This document shows, in pieces, positions 1-10,378 of a DNA stretch of 45,739 bases. Numbering within the stretch: the first letter of the stretch is position 1; the number at the start of each line of letters is the position of its first letter. The notes beneath the pieces are model-generated. The model worked only from the letters and a program-made list of their open reading frames with translations. It was not told the DNA's origin and did no database searches. Source of the stretch: Pelagibacteraceae bacterium AG-325-C10 (lineage in GTDB: Bacteria; Pseudomonadota; Alphaproteobacteria; Pelagibacterales; Pelagibacteraceae); assembly GCA_003282975.1 (NCBI GenBank), contig QBYD01000010.1, positions 1-45,739 on the forward strand, written 5' to 3'. The position numbers and the translations under genes were made by a program.

Positions 1-539
1 ATTTTATCATGTTTTTCTGGTGTCATCACAACCACTTTTGAGCCAATTTTCTTCCAAAATTTACTTAAAATATTTAAATGAATTTTTTTGGTATTTTGAT
101 CTTTTATTAATACACACCATTTATTGACAAAAATATTTTCTTTGCCGTGTTCTGGACCACTTACCTCAGAACCAGCTATTGGGTGACTTTGTATCCAATT
201 CAAATCTTTCTTCAAATACTTTTTAATAATTTTTGTAGTTTCAATTTTAGAGGAGCCAATATCTGTAATTAATGTATTGGGTTTTATAAATTTATTAATT
301 TTGATTATAAGTCTTTGATACTCACTCATTGGAGTGCAAAAAATTATAAGATCTGAATTAATTATTCCATCTTTTAATGTTTTTACAATTACCCCAGGTA
401 ACTTCAATTTTTTCATTTTAGCAATATTTGATATCGATTTTTCATAAACAAATATTTTTTTTGCTAATTTTTTTTTATGAATACGTCTTAATAACGAAGA
501 ACCTAATAATCCGCACCCGATAATCAAAATATTTTTCAT
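1..539 (-). CDS. tyrA: Prephenate dehydrogenase, C-terminal part beyond the window
   Basis: Reading from the ATG at 537-539 gives about 179 residues that run off the left edge without a stop, so the gene is partial. It opens with a dinucleotide-binding motif (IIGCGLLGSS, residues 6-15) and later carries HPIAGSEVSGPE, the substrate-site signature of the TyrA family. The enzyme oxidatively decarboxylates prephenate (or arogenate) with NAD(P) in tyrosine synthesis. Its start codon overlaps the hisC stop by one base (TAATG), so the two are translationally coupled. The family call rests on these two motifs; prephenate versus arogenate preference cannot be told. Confidence 0.85.
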   Translation of the reverse strand, partial: MKNILIIGCGLLGSSLLRRIHKKKLAKKIFVYEKSISNIAKMKKLKLPGVIVKTLKDGIINSDLIIFCTPMSEYQRLIIKINKFIKPNTLITDIGSSKIETTKIIKKYLKKDLNWIQSHPIAGSEVSGPEHGKENIFVNKWCVLIKDQNTKKIHLNILSKFWKKIGSKVVVMTPEKHDK

Positions 540-1621
540 TAATTTAATACCTCTTTTACAGCGCTCATAAACTTTAAACTTTCTTCTTTAGACCCAATAG
601 TTAATCTTAATTTATTATTAATATGATATCCATCTTGGGTTGATCTTAAAATTATCCCTTTATTTTTTAATTTTTCATATAAATATTTTGCTGAATATTT
701 ACACTTTTCAAAATCAAGAAACAAAAAATTTGCAGAAACAGGATTGGAATAAATTTTATAGTTCTCTAAAAATTTTTTAATCTTTTTTGCATATAATATA
801 TTGTGCTTAATTGATCTATTGATAAATTTTTTATCCTTTAATGACTCAGCTGCAGCTAGTTGAGCAATTCCATTAATATTAAAAGGTGGTTTAATTATAT
901 TTAAAGCATTAATTATTTTTTTTGAACCATATCCCCATCCTACTCTTAAAGAAGCTAATCCAAACATTTTTGAAAAAGTTCTAAGAATGAAAACATTTTC
1001 TTTATTTTTAAATAAATCTAAACCTGAGACATAGTCAGAATTCTTCATATATTCAGCGTAAGCATCGTCTATTACCAATAATATCTTTTTATTTAGCTTT
1101 TTTCGTAATTCTAAGACTTCTTTTTTTGTCAAATAAGTTCCTGTTGGATTATTTGGATTAGCAATAAAGACCAACTTTGTTTTTTTTGTAATTTTTTTTA
1201 AGATTTCTTTAGTTGAAATTTTGAAATTTTTTTCTTTAGCAAATACAACTTTTGCGCCAACTATTTTTGAGTAAATCCTGTACATTAAAAAACTAAATTC
1301 TGGAAGCACCACCTCATCTTTTGGATTTAAAAATAACTGACAAATCATCTGGATAACCTCATCTGATCCTGCTCCACAAATAATTTTGTCTTTATTGCAC
1401 TTATAAGCTTTAACTATTGCTTCTTTTAAATTTTCAGATTTTCCATCTGGATATTTATCTAAAGTAAATTTATTACTTGATATTAATTTTTTAGCTCTAG
1501 GACTCATGCCTAAGGCAGACTCATTTGCTGATAATTTTATTACTTTTTTTAGTTTTCTTATTTTTGACTTACCAGGCTTATAAGCTTCAATATTAAATTT
1601 TTTAAACTTTGGAGTACTCAT
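539..1621 (-). CDS. hisC: Histidinol-phosphate / aromatic aminotransferase
   Basis: A 360-residue class I/II PLP aminotransferase of the HisC family. The substrate and cofactor motifs ANPNNPTGTY (about 154-163) and DDAYAEY (185-191) are present, and RTFSKMFGLASLRVG holds the PLP lysine at about K218. Length fits the family. In histidine synthesis HisC transaminates imidazole-acetol phosphate with glutamate. Here no his gene is nearby and the gene overlaps tyrA, so a main or additional role in the last step of tyrosine or phenylalanine synthesis is likely; many HisC-like enzymes do both. It is divergent from metX across a 188-base spacer. Confidence 0.85.
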   Translation of the reverse strand: MSTPKFKKFNIEAYKPGKSKIRKLKKVIKLSANESALGMSPRAKKLISSNKFTLDKYPDGKSENLKEAIVKAYKCNKDKIICGAGSDEVIQMICQLFLNPKDEVVLPEFSFLMYRIYSKIVGAKVVFAKEKNFKISTKEILKKITKKTKLVFIANPNNPTGTYLTKKEVLELRKKLNKKILLVIDDAYAEYMKNSDYVSGLDLFKNKENVFILRTFSKMFGLASLRVGWGYGSKKIINALNIIKPPFNINGIAQLAAAESLKDKKFINRSIKHNILYAKKIKKFLENYKIYSNPVSANFLFLDFEKCKYSAKYLYEKLKNKGIILRSTQDGYHINNKLRLTIGSKEESLKFMSAVKEVLN

Positions 1622-1692
1622 TTTTTATTTTATGAGCTCTTTATAGATAAAATTACAAATTTTTATAGAGAATAAGAGTATATTTTAAAAAA

Positions 1693-1721
1693 TTGACATA
1701 ATTATCAAGTTCTAGTAAAAA
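1693..1721 (+). promoter_or_regulatory. Predicted promoter of the metX operon
   Basis: A perfect -35 box TTGACA (1693-1698) is followed after 17 bases by TAAAAA (1716-1721), a 4 of 6 match to the -10 consensus. Transcription would begin near 1727, exactly at the first base of the riboswitch, so the transcript would have almost no sequence 5' of the aptamer. Position and spacing are good; the -10 match is modest. Confidence 0.5.
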
Positions 1722-1726
1722 ATTTA

Positions 1727-1773
1727 TGCGCTGATTTAACTGAATTGCGAGCGCTTAAAAAAAACCGCTAAAA
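1727..1773 (+). promoter_or_regulatory. SAM-II (metA) riboswitch upstream of metX
   Basis: The sequence matches the SAM-II class: GCGCTGATTTAAC (1728-1740), then a loop, then TTGCGAGCGC (1745-1754), an A-rich linker, and the conserved 3' strand GCTAAAA (1767-1773). The P1 helix GCGCU (1728-1732) pairs with AGCGC (1750-1754); the 3' strand pairs back into the loop as the pseudoknot. SAM-II riboswitches lower expression of methionine genes when S-adenosylmethionine is plentiful, typically by hiding the ribosome binding site. The motif closely resembles the well-studied marine metX SAM-II aptamer. It ends 36 bases before the metX ATG. Confidence 0.92.
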
Positions 1774-1784
1774 TAGTTTTTTTT
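1757..1784 (+). terminator. Possible A/U hairpin with T8 run after the riboswitch
   Basis: AAAAAAAAC (1757-1765) is exactly complementary to GTTTTTTTT (1776-1784), a 9-base-pair helix with a 10-base loop that contains the conserved GCTAAAA strand of the riboswitch. The T8 ends the helix. It is weak in energy (one G-C pair) but could compete with the pseudoknot. Whether it acts as a terminator is inference. Confidence 0.3.
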
Positions 1785-1809
1785 CTCTCAATTCAAATAA
1801 ATCTTTATT

Positions 1810-2928
1810 ATGAATATTGAGACGAATTTAAAAACATTAATTGTTAAAAACCCACTTAAGTTAGACTGTGGAAAAACAATTAAAGATTTTCCAATTGCCT
1901 ACGAAACTTATGGTTCTCTAAATTCACATAAAGATAATGCAATATTAGTATTTCATGCATTAACAGGTGATCAATATGTATCTGGTACAAATCCTGTGAC
2001 TAAAAAAGATGGTTGGTGGAGTTATGCTGTAGGTCCGGGTAAAGCTATAGATACAAATAAATATTTTGTTATTTGTTCAAATGTAATTGGAGGATGTATG
2101 GGCTCCTATGGGCCTAGTGATTTAGATAGTGAAAACGGTAACATTCAAGGAACAAATTTTCCTGTCATTACTATTAACGATATGGTCAACGCTCAGTATA
2201 ATCTACTTGACTATTTTGGGATTGATAAATTATTTTCTGTGGCAGGTGGCTCTATGGGTGGAATGCAAGTTTTACAATTTATAAGTAACTTTCCAGATAA
2301 ATCTAAAACAGTAATACCGATTGCAACGACTTCAAGTCACTCAGCTCAAAATATAGCTTTTAATGAATTAGGAAGACAAGCAATCATGGCTGACAGCAAT
2401 TGGAAAGAAGGAGATTATGGTTCTAATAATTCAAATCCAGGTAAAGGGTTAGCTGTTGCGAGAATGGCAGCACATATTACATATTTATCAAAAAAAGGTT
2501 TGCAGGAAAAATTTGGTAGAAAATTACAGGAAAGAGAAGATTTAAAATTTGGTTTTGATGCAGACTTTCAGATTGAAAGCTATCTAAGATATCAAGGCTC
2601 AGTCTTTGTTGATAGATTTGATGCAAATAGTTATCTTTATATAACTAGAGCTATGGATTATTTTGACCTGGCTAAACAATTTAATGGGAATCTATCTGAT
2701 GCATTTAAATTAACAAAAGCTAAATTTTTTATAATTTCTTTTACTTCGGATTGGCTTTATCCAACTCAAGAAAATAAGGATATTGTTATAGCTCTAAATT
2801 CTATCGGAGCTGATGTGGGATTTGTTGAGATAGAATCAGATAAAGGACATGATTCGTTCTTGTTAGATGTCCCAGATTTTTTAAATGCACTTAAAAACTT
2901 TTTGGATAAATCATACGAAGAAAATTAA
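1810..2928 (+). CDS. metX: Homoserine O-acetyltransferase (or succinyltransferase)
   Basis: A 372-residue alpha/beta-hydrolase of the MetX family. It acylates the hydroxyl of homoserine, the first committed step to methionine. The nucleophile is Ser148 in GGSMGGMQ, with acid Asp314 (FTSDWLYP) and His347 (KGHDSF) completing the triad. Some MetX proteins use succinyl-CoA rather than acetyl-CoA, so the acyl donor is not certain. It follows a SAM-II riboswitch and precedes metW by two bases, the usual metX-metW pair. The product is normally used with sulfide by MetY or MetZ, which are outside this window. Confidence 0.95.
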   Translation: MNIETNLKTLIVKNPLKLDCGKTIKDFPIAYETYGSLNSHKDNAILVFHALTGDQYVSGTNPVTKKDGWWSYAVGPGKAIDTNKYFVICSNVIGGCMGSYGPSDLDSENGNIQGTNFPVITINDMVNAQYNLLDYFGIDKLFSVAGGSMGGMQVLQFISNFPDKSKTVIPIATTSSHSAQNIAFNELGRQAIMADSNWKEGDYGSNNSNPGKGLAVARMAAHITYLSKKGLQEKFGRKLQEREDLKFGFDADFQIESYLRYQGSVFVDRFDANSYLYITRAMDYFDLAKQFNGNLSDAFKLTKAKFFIISFTSDWLYPTQENKDIVIALNSIGADVGFVEIESDKGHDSFLLDVPDFLNALKNFLDKSYEEN

Positions 2929-2930
2929 AT

Positions 2931-3527
2931 ATGAAAAATGAGTTTAATGTAATTGCTGATTTAATTGAAAAAGACAAAAAAGTTTTAGATGTTGGTTGCG
3001 CTGATGGAATTCTAATGAAATTTCTAAAAGATAACAAAAATACAAATATAAGAGGATTGGAGATCTCAAAAGAAAAGGTTCAAGAGTGTATTGCTAAGGG
3101 TTTAACTGTAATAGAAGGAAATGCTGAAAAAGACTTAAAACAATTTCCAGATAAGTCATTTGATTATGTTGTTTTAAGCCAAACACTTCAAGCTTTTTTA
3201 AATCCTGAGTTAGTTTTAAATGAACTTTTAAGAGTTGGTAAAAAAGCAATTATTACAATTCCTAATTTTGGTTACTGGAAAGTGAGACTTCACTTACTGT
3301 TTAAAGGTACAATGCCAATTACCAAAACATTGCCTGATGAATGGTACAACACACCAAACTTACATATGTGCACCATTAAAGATTTTGTTCATTTTGTTAA
3401 ATCTAGTAATATAAAAATTTTTAAATCAATAGCACTAAATAAACTAAATGCGTCATTAATAAACGAAAGAAACTTAGAAATTAAAAATTTATCTGCAGAT
3501 CTAGGAATATTTTTAATAGAAAAATAA
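2931..3527 (+). CDS. metW: MetW, methyltransferase-fold partner of MetX
   Basis: A 198-residue protein with an S-adenosylmethionine-binding motif LDVGCADG at residues 19-26 and a Rossmann methyltransferase fold. MetW proteins are found next to metX and are needed for, or stimulate, homoserine acylation in several proteobacteria; their own methyltransferase activity is unproven. Spacing of 2 bases from metX and 1 base to gloB indicates one transcript under the riboswitch. Confidence 0.92.
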   Translation: MKNEFNVIADLIEKDKKVLDVGCADGILMKFLKDNKNTNIRGLEISKEKVQECIAKGLTVIEGNAEKDLKQFPDKSFDYVVLSQTLQAFLNPELVLNELLRVGKKAIITIPNFGYWKVRLHLLFKGTMPITKTLPDEWYNTPNLHMCTIKDFVHFVKSSNIKIFKSIALNKLNASLINERNLEIKNLSADLGIFLIEK

Positions 3528-3528
3528 T

Positions 3529-4248
3529 ATGCGAGTTGAAATCATACCGTGTCTAAAAGACAATTATAGTTATGTAATTATTGATGATAGCAACAAATCT
3601 GCCTGTGTAGTGGATCCAAGTGAAGCTGAGCCAATTATAAATTATTTAAAAAACAAAGACATTAATTTAAAATATATTCTAAACACACATCATCATTTTG
3701 ATCATATTGGTGGTAATGAAGATTTAAAAAAAGAATTTGGTTCTATTGTAGTTGGTTTTAAAAAAGATTCAGAAAGAATTCCTGGTATAGATATTTTTTT
3801 AGAAGATGACCAAATATGGGAAGCAGATAATTTTAAAGCTATAATAATTCATGTTCCAGGACATACCACAGGTCATATATGTTTTAATTTTTTTCAAGAA
3901 AAGTTAGCTTTTACAGGGGACACTCTTTTTTCTCTTGGTTGTGGCAGGATATTTGAAGGAACTTATGAACAAATGTATGAGTCTCTTAATAAGATTAAAT
4001 CTTTACCTAAAGAAACTAAAATTTATTGTGGTCATGAATACACTCTCAGCAATTCAAAATTTTGTATAAAAAATGATCCTGATAACCAAAATTTACAAAA
4101 AAAAATTAAACAAATAAAAAAATTGACCTCTAATGGGCTCCCCACAATCCCAACTACAATAAAAGAGGAATTAGATTGCAACATATTTTTAAGAGCAAAA
4201 AACCTAGAATCTTTCTCAAAATTGCGCGATTTAAAGGATAATTTTTAG
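3529..4248 (+). CDS. gloB: Hydroxyacylglutathione hydrolase (glyoxalase II)
   Basis: A 239-residue metallo-beta-lactamase-fold hydrolase. The metal site THHHFDH lies at 53-59, followed by the second histidine region (PGHTTGH) and CGHEYT further on. The C-terminal domain typical of HAGH proteins is present. Glyoxalase II hydrolyses S-lactoylglutathione to lactate and glutathione in methylglyoxal detoxification. Tight coupling to metXW suggests sulfur-linked control, but the functional reason is unclear. Confidence 0.9.
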   Translation: MRVEIIPCLKDNYSYVIIDDSNKSACVVDPSEAEPIINYLKNKDINLKYILNTHHHFDHIGGNEDLKKEFGSIVVGFKKDSERIPGIDIFLEDDQIWEADNFKAIIIHVPGHTTGHICFNFFQEKLAFTGDTLFSLGCGRIFEGTYEQMYESLNKIKSLPKETKIYCGHEYTLSNSKFCIKNDPDNQNLQKKIKQIKKLTSNGLPTIPTTIKEELDCNIFLRAKNLESFSKLRDLKDNF

Positions 4249-4258
4249 TTAATTCGAC

Positions 4259-4286
4259 TTGACTAAAAACTTGCTAGAACTATATT
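4259..4286 (+). promoter_or_regulatory. Predicted promoter of the rplU operon
   Basis: TTGACT (4259-4264, 5 of 6 to consensus) and TATATT (4281-4286, 5 of 6) stand 16 bases apart in the 65-base gap between gloB and rplU. Transcription would begin near 4293, about 20 bases before the rplU ATG. This separates the riboswitch-controlled metXW-gloB unit from the rplU-rpmA-obgE unit. Confidence 0.6.
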
Positions 4287-4313
4287 GCGATAACTTAAAT
4301 ATAAATTCATACT

Positions 4314-4727
4314 ATGTCTTACGCAGTAATAAAAACAGGTGGAAAACAGTACAAAGTTAAAGCTGGTGAAATTTTAAAAATTGAGAAATTACCAGATTCA
4401 AAACCTGATTCTAAAATAGAATTTAATGAGATACTCGCATATGGAGATGATAGAACTATAGAAATAGGTTCTCCAAATGTTGAAGGTGCAAAAGTAGAAG
4501 CTGATTTAATTAAAAATGGTAAAGATAGAACTATATTAATCTTCAAAAAAAGAAGAAGACATAATTCAAGAAGAAAAAATGGTCATAGACAAGAACATAC
4601 AATGATTAGAATTAATAAAATTTTTTCTAAAGATGGTAAAGTTTTATCTGAAGCAGAAAAAATAGTTAAACCAACTAAAAAGGTTGAGGCTGAAGTTAAA
4701 CCAAAAACTGAAGCTACAAGTAAATAA
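4314..4727 (+). CDS. rplU: 50S ribosomal protein bL21
   Basis: 137 residues. The first about 105 match the normal bL21 body, beginning MSYAVIKTGGKQYKVKAG and including KKRRRHNSRRKNGHRQ, the basic rRNA-binding stretch (about 79-94). The last about 30 residues are a Lys/Glu/Pro-rich tail not found in most bL21 proteins. It forms the usual rplU-rpmA-obgE order. Confidence 0.96.
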   Translation: MSYAVIKTGGKQYKVKAGEILKIEKLPDSKPDSKIEFNEILAYGDDRTIEIGSPNVEGAKVEADLIKNGKDRTILIFKKRRRHNSRRKNGHRQEHTMIRINKIFSKDGKVLSEAEKIVKPTKKVEAEVKPKTEATSK

Positions 4728-4739
4728 ATTAGGTAAATT

Positions 4740-4994
4740 ATGGCAACAAAAAAAGCAGGTGGATCATCGAGAAACGGACGAGATAGTGCTGGGCGAAGAC
4801 TTGGTGTTAAAAAGTACGGTGGAGAAACAGTAATACCTGGAAATATAATTGTAAGACAAAGAGGAACTAAAATTTTTCCTGGTGAAAATGTAGGAATGGG
4901 TAAAGATCATTCAATTTTTTCAGTTGTAAAAGGCAAAGTTGTATTTAAAAAATCTAAAGCAGATAGAACTTTCGTATCAGTAAAACCCAATTAA
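4740..4994 (+). CDS. rpmA: 50S ribosomal protein bL27
   Basis: 84 residues, standard length. The N-terminus [16 protein letters not shown] is the conserved segment that reaches the peptidyl transferase centre. It needs no N-terminal cleavage sequence of the Firmicutes type. It lies 12 bases after rplU. Confidence 0.97.
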   Translation: MATKKAGGSSRNGRDSAGRRLGVKKYGGETVIPGNIIVRQRGTKIFPGENVGMGKDHSIFSVVKGKVVFKKSKADRTFVSVKPN

Positions 4995-4997
4995 TAG

Positions 4998-7101
<2,104 letters not shown>

Positions 7102-7102
7102 A

Positions 7103-8353
7103 ATGAATAAATTTATGAATTTAATTGGAGTTAAAGCTAGAAATGCTTTGAAGATAAAAATAGATACTAAAATTAAGAATAAAGTTTTAAACGACTATGC
7201 TTTGTTCCTTGATAAAGAAAAAAAAAATATTCTTATTCAAAACAAAAAAGATGTTAATCTTGCAAAGAAAAATAAGATTAAAGAAAATTTGATAAATAGG
7301 TTGAGTATCAATCCAATCAAACTGAAAGGAATTCAAGTTTCTATTAAAAAAATTGCAAAATTAAAAGACCCTGTCAATATAACTTTAGAAAAATGGAGAA
7401 GACCTAATGGACTAAATATTAAAAGAGTATCAGTTCCAATAGGTGTCATTGGAGTTATATATGAAAGTAGACCAAATGTTACGTCAGATGTAGCTAGCTT
7501 ATGTTTTAAATCTGGAAATCCAGTAATTCTTAAAGGTGGATCTGAAGCTATTAATACTAATAGAATTTTAGCAAATCTATTTCGTAAAGCTCTAAAGAAA
7601 AATAAAGTAAATGAAAATTATATTCAATTTATTGACTCCAAAGATAGAAAAATGGTCGACATAATGCTTTCTAAAATGGATAAATTTATTGATGTAATAA
7701 TTCCTAGGGGAGGAAAAAATTTAGTTAAAAGAGTTCAAGATTTTTCTAAAGTTCCTATTATCGGTCATTTGGAAGGTTTATGTCATACATACATTGATAA
7801 AGAAGCAGAATTAAAAATGGCTACAAATATCGTTTATAATGCGAAATTAAGAAATACAAGTATTTGTGGTGCAACAGAAACAATTCTAATGCATGAAAAG
7901 ATTGTTAAAAAATTTTGTAATCCAATATTAAAAAAGCTAGAGGATAATAATTGTAAAATTTATGGAGATAATTTTATAAAAAAAAATTACTCAGGAACAT
8001 TATATCCAGCTAAAGAAAAAGACTGGTCTACTGAATATTTATCTGCAGCCGTATCTGTTAAAGTTGTTAAAAATTTAAAGCAAGCAATTGATCATATAAA
8101 TCGGTATGGGACTATGCACACAGATTCTATTGTTACAAAAAATAAAAAAACTGCCACACAATTTATGACAAATATTAAAAGTTCTATTGCAATGCATAAT
8201 ACTTCTACTCAATTTGCTGATGGCGGAGAATTTGGTTTTGGAGGTGAAGTTGGTATATCAACAAATACTTTGCCACCAAGAGGTCCTATTGGCCTAGAAC
8301 AATTAGTTTCTTATAAATATGAAATTTCAAGTCAAGGAAAGATAAGAGATTAG
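7103..8353 (+). CDS. proA: Gamma-glutamyl phosphate reductase
   Basis: Starting at ATG 7103, one base after the proB stop, gives 416 residues, the usual ProA length; a longer reading frame from 7052 would lie inside proB. The catalytic cysteine is about C255 in NTSICGATET. It makes glutamate-5-semialdehyde from the ProB product with NADPH. A second in-frame ATG lies four codons on and cannot be excluded as the start. Confidence 0.95.
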   Translation: MNKFMNLIGVKARNALKIKIDTKIKNKVLNDYALFLDKEKKNILIQNKKDVNLAKKNKIKENLINRLSINPIKLKGIQVSIKKIAKLKDPVNITLEKWRRPNGLNIKRVSVPIGVIGVIYESRPNVTSDVASLCFKSGNPVILKGGSEAINTNRILANLFRKALKKNKVNENYIQFIDSKDRKMVDIMLSKMDKFIDVIIPRGGKNLVKRVQDFSKVPIIGHLEGLCHTYIDKEAELKMATNIVYNAKLRNTSICGATETILMHEKIVKKFCNPILKKLEDNNCKIYGDNFIKKNYSGTLYPAKEKDWSTEYLSAAVSVKVVKNLKQAIDHINRYGTMHTDSIVTKNKKTATQFMTNIKSSIAMHNTSTQFADGGEFGFGGEVGISTNTLPPRGPIGLEQLVSYKYEISSQGKIRD

Positions 8354-8354
8354 G

Positions 8355-8873
8355 TTGAAAAAAAAAGTTAAAATTGGAATTTTGGGTGGATCTTTTGATC
8401 CAGCACATAAAGGGCATTTAGCAATCTCTAAAGAAGCAAAAAGAAGATTTGATTTAAAAAAGATTATTTGGGCAATAACTAAAAAGAACCCTTTCAAAGA
8501 TAAGAGTAAAACAAATCTCTCAAAACGAATAAAAGATTGTAAAAAAATTATTAGACTAAATCCATTTATAAAAGTTAAATTTTATGAGGATATAATTAAA
8601 TCAAATAAAACTATTGATCTTATCAACTATCTTAAAAAAAATGATGGTATTGAAATTTATTTTTTGATGGGAGCTGATAATTTAATAAATTTTCATAAAT
8701 GGCATAAATCAAAATCAATTTTACAAAAATGTAATATTTTAGTCTTTGATCGTCATGGATATAAAAAAAATTCTTTAAAATCAAAGACATTTAAAAGTTT
8801 AAACAAGGACAGCCTTACATTTGTTGAATTTAAAAAAGTCAACATTTCATCTTCTCAATTAAGAAAAATTTGA
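8355..8873 (+). CDS. nadD: Nicotinate-nucleotide adenylyltransferase
   Basis: 172 residues from a TTG start one base after the proA stop. GGSFDPAHKGH at the N-terminus (12-21) holds the HxGH nucleotidyltransferase motif, and ISSSQLRK near the end is the second nucleotide-binding motif (normally ISST). It adenylates nicotinate mononucleotide in NAD synthesis. No in-frame ATG is close, and the codons right after TTG already match the family start. Confidence 0.92.
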   Translation: MKKKVKIGILGGSFDPAHKGHLAISKEAKRRFDLKKIIWAITKKNPFKDKSKTNLSKRIKDCKKIIRLNPFIKVKFYEDIIKSNKTIDLINYLKKNDGIEIYFLMGADNLINFHKWHKSKSILQKCNILVFDRHGYKKNSLKSKTFKSLNKDSLTFVEFKKVNISSSQLRKI

Positions 8874-8890
8874 TAGTCTAAACTCAACTA

Positions 8891-9241
8891 ATGGATAAAA
8901 TTTCAGATCTAAAAACAATCATAATCAATACACTAGATATAAATAAAGCTGAAGATATTGTAACGATTGATCTTAAAGATAAAAGCTCAATGGCTGATTA
9001 TATGATTATTGCTAGCGGAACATCCTCAAGACACATTCAATCTTTGTCAGAACAAGTTTTAGAAAAATTAAAAGATAGTGGTGTTAAGAATTCTAAATTA
9101 GAAGGTAAGGAAAGTAATGAATGGAAATTAGTTGATGGAGTTGACTTAATTGTTCACATTTTTCATCCTGAAAAAAGAAAGTTTTATGAGCTTGAAAAAA
9201 TTTGGTCTGAATTAATACCAAAAGAAAAAGTTAGTATATGA
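8891..9241 (+). CDS. rsfS: Ribosomal silencing factor RsfS
   Basis: 116 residues, normal length, with the conserved DLKDKSSMADYMIIASGTSSRH-type core (split about 34-55) and a late WKLVDG-VDLIVHIF region. RsfS binds uL14 and blocks subunit joining when nutrients are low. The stop overlaps the ctpA ATG (ATGA). rlmH, which often follows rsfS, is not here. Confidence 0.93.
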   Translation: MDKISDLKTIIINTLDINKAEDIVTIDLKDKSSMADYMIIASGTSSRHIQSLSEQVLEKLKDSGVKNSKLEGKESNEWKLVDGVDLIVHIFHPEKRKFYELEKIWSELIPKEKVSI

Positions 9242-10377
9242 AAACTGTTCAATTTTATTTAATTATTTTTCTTACTCAGTTTCTTTTTTTAAAACAAATA
9301 AATTCAGCTGAAATTGATATTTATAAAAAAATTGATCTATTCGGTGAGGTTTTAGAAAAAATCAATAAAGAATATGTTGATGAAATAAATCAGTCTGAAA
9401 GTATGGACTCTGCAATTAATGGACTTCTTCAGTCACTTGATCCTTATTCAGCTTACATGTCACCAGAAATTTTTCAGGAAATGCAAACAGAAACTAGTGG
9501 AGAGTTTGGTGGGCTGGGAATTGAAGTTAGTATGGAAGCAGGTGTTGTAAAAGTTATATCGCCTATTGATGATACTCCTGCATCAAAAGCTGGTATAAAA
9601 GCTGGAGACTATATTGTAAAAATTAACAATATTCAGGTACAAGGAAAATCTTTAAGTGAAGCTGTTGACTTAATGAGAGGTCCAGTAGGTTCTGGAATTG
9701 AGCTTACTGTTAGACGAAGAGGAGTTAAAAAGGCTCTAATATTTAATATAACAAGAGAAATAATTGAAGTTCAGTCTGTTAAGTCTGATCTGTTAGATAA
9801 TAATATTGGATATATTCGATTAACTTCTTTTAATGACAATAGTAGTCAGCAAATTAAGAAACAAATAAAGAAATTAAAAAAAAATGAAAACTTAAAAGCA
9901 TTCATTCTTGATTTAAGAAATAACCCTGGCGGACTTTTATCTCAAGCTATTAAAATTTCAGATTTTTTTCTTGAAAATGGAGAAATCGTATCAACAAAAA
10001 GTAGAAAAAAATCAGAAAACAAAAGATGGTTTGCAAAAAAAGGTGACATTACAGATGGTAAAACTTTATTGATATTGATTAATTATGGTTCTGCATCTGC
10101 ATCTGAAATTGTTGCTGGCGCTCTGAAAGACCATAAAAGAGCTATTATACTCGGAGAAAGTAGCTATGGAAAAGGATCTGTGCAATCAATAATTCCTCTT
10201 AAAAACAAAGGGGCTATTAGATTGACTGTTGCAAAATATTACCTTCCTTCTGGAGACTCTATTTCTGAAGTTGGAGTAAGCCCTGATATTGAGGTTAATG
10301 AAGAAGGTGATAATTTTAGAATTAAAACTGAAACAGATAATCAACTTAATTACGCAATAAAGTTATTAAACGGATAA
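9238..10377 (+). CDS. ctpA: Periplasmic carboxy-terminal processing protease (S41)
   Basis: 379 residues. An N-terminal signal-like hydrophobic stretch (about 5-19) ends at NSAE, then comes a PDZ domain (about 90-165, GGLGIEV and GDYIVKIN) and the S41 protease domain. The Ser/Lys dyad is Ser287 in GSASASEI and Lys312 in GKGSVQ, at the same 25-residue spacing as in E. coli Tsp. CtpA trims or degrades periplasmic proteins at their C-termini. The murein hydrolase activator gene often found just upstream in alphaproteobacteria is absent. Confidence 0.93.
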   Translation: MKTVQFYLIIFLTQFLFLKQINSAEIDIYKKIDLFGEVLEKINKEYVDEINQSESMDSAINGLLQSLDPYSAYMSPEIFQEMQTETSGEFGGLGIEVSMEAGVVKVISPIDDTPASKAGIKAGDYIVKINNIQVQGKSLSEAVDLMRGPVGSGIELTVRRRGVKKALIFNITREIIEVQSVKSDLLDNNIGYIRLTSFNDNSSQQIKKQIKKLKKNENLKAFILDLRNNPGGLLSQAIKISDFFLENGEIVSTKSRKKSENKRWFAKKGDITDGKTLLILINYGSASASEIVAGALKDHKRAIILGESSYGKGSVQSIIPLKNKGAIRLTVAKYYLPSGDSISEVGVSPDIEVNEEGDNFRIKTETDNQLNYAIKLLNG

Positions 10378-10378
10378 T

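Larger units (their letters stand above)
1622..1809. other. Divergent regulatory spacer between hisC and metX
   Basis: This 188-base spacer separates two divergent genes and so should hold both promoters. On the plus strand it contains a TTGACA box (1693-1698), a SAM-II riboswitch (1727-1773) and a T8 run (1777-1784). On the minus strand only loose TATA-like stretches lie ahead of hisC, none with a convincing -35 partner. Confidence 0.7.
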
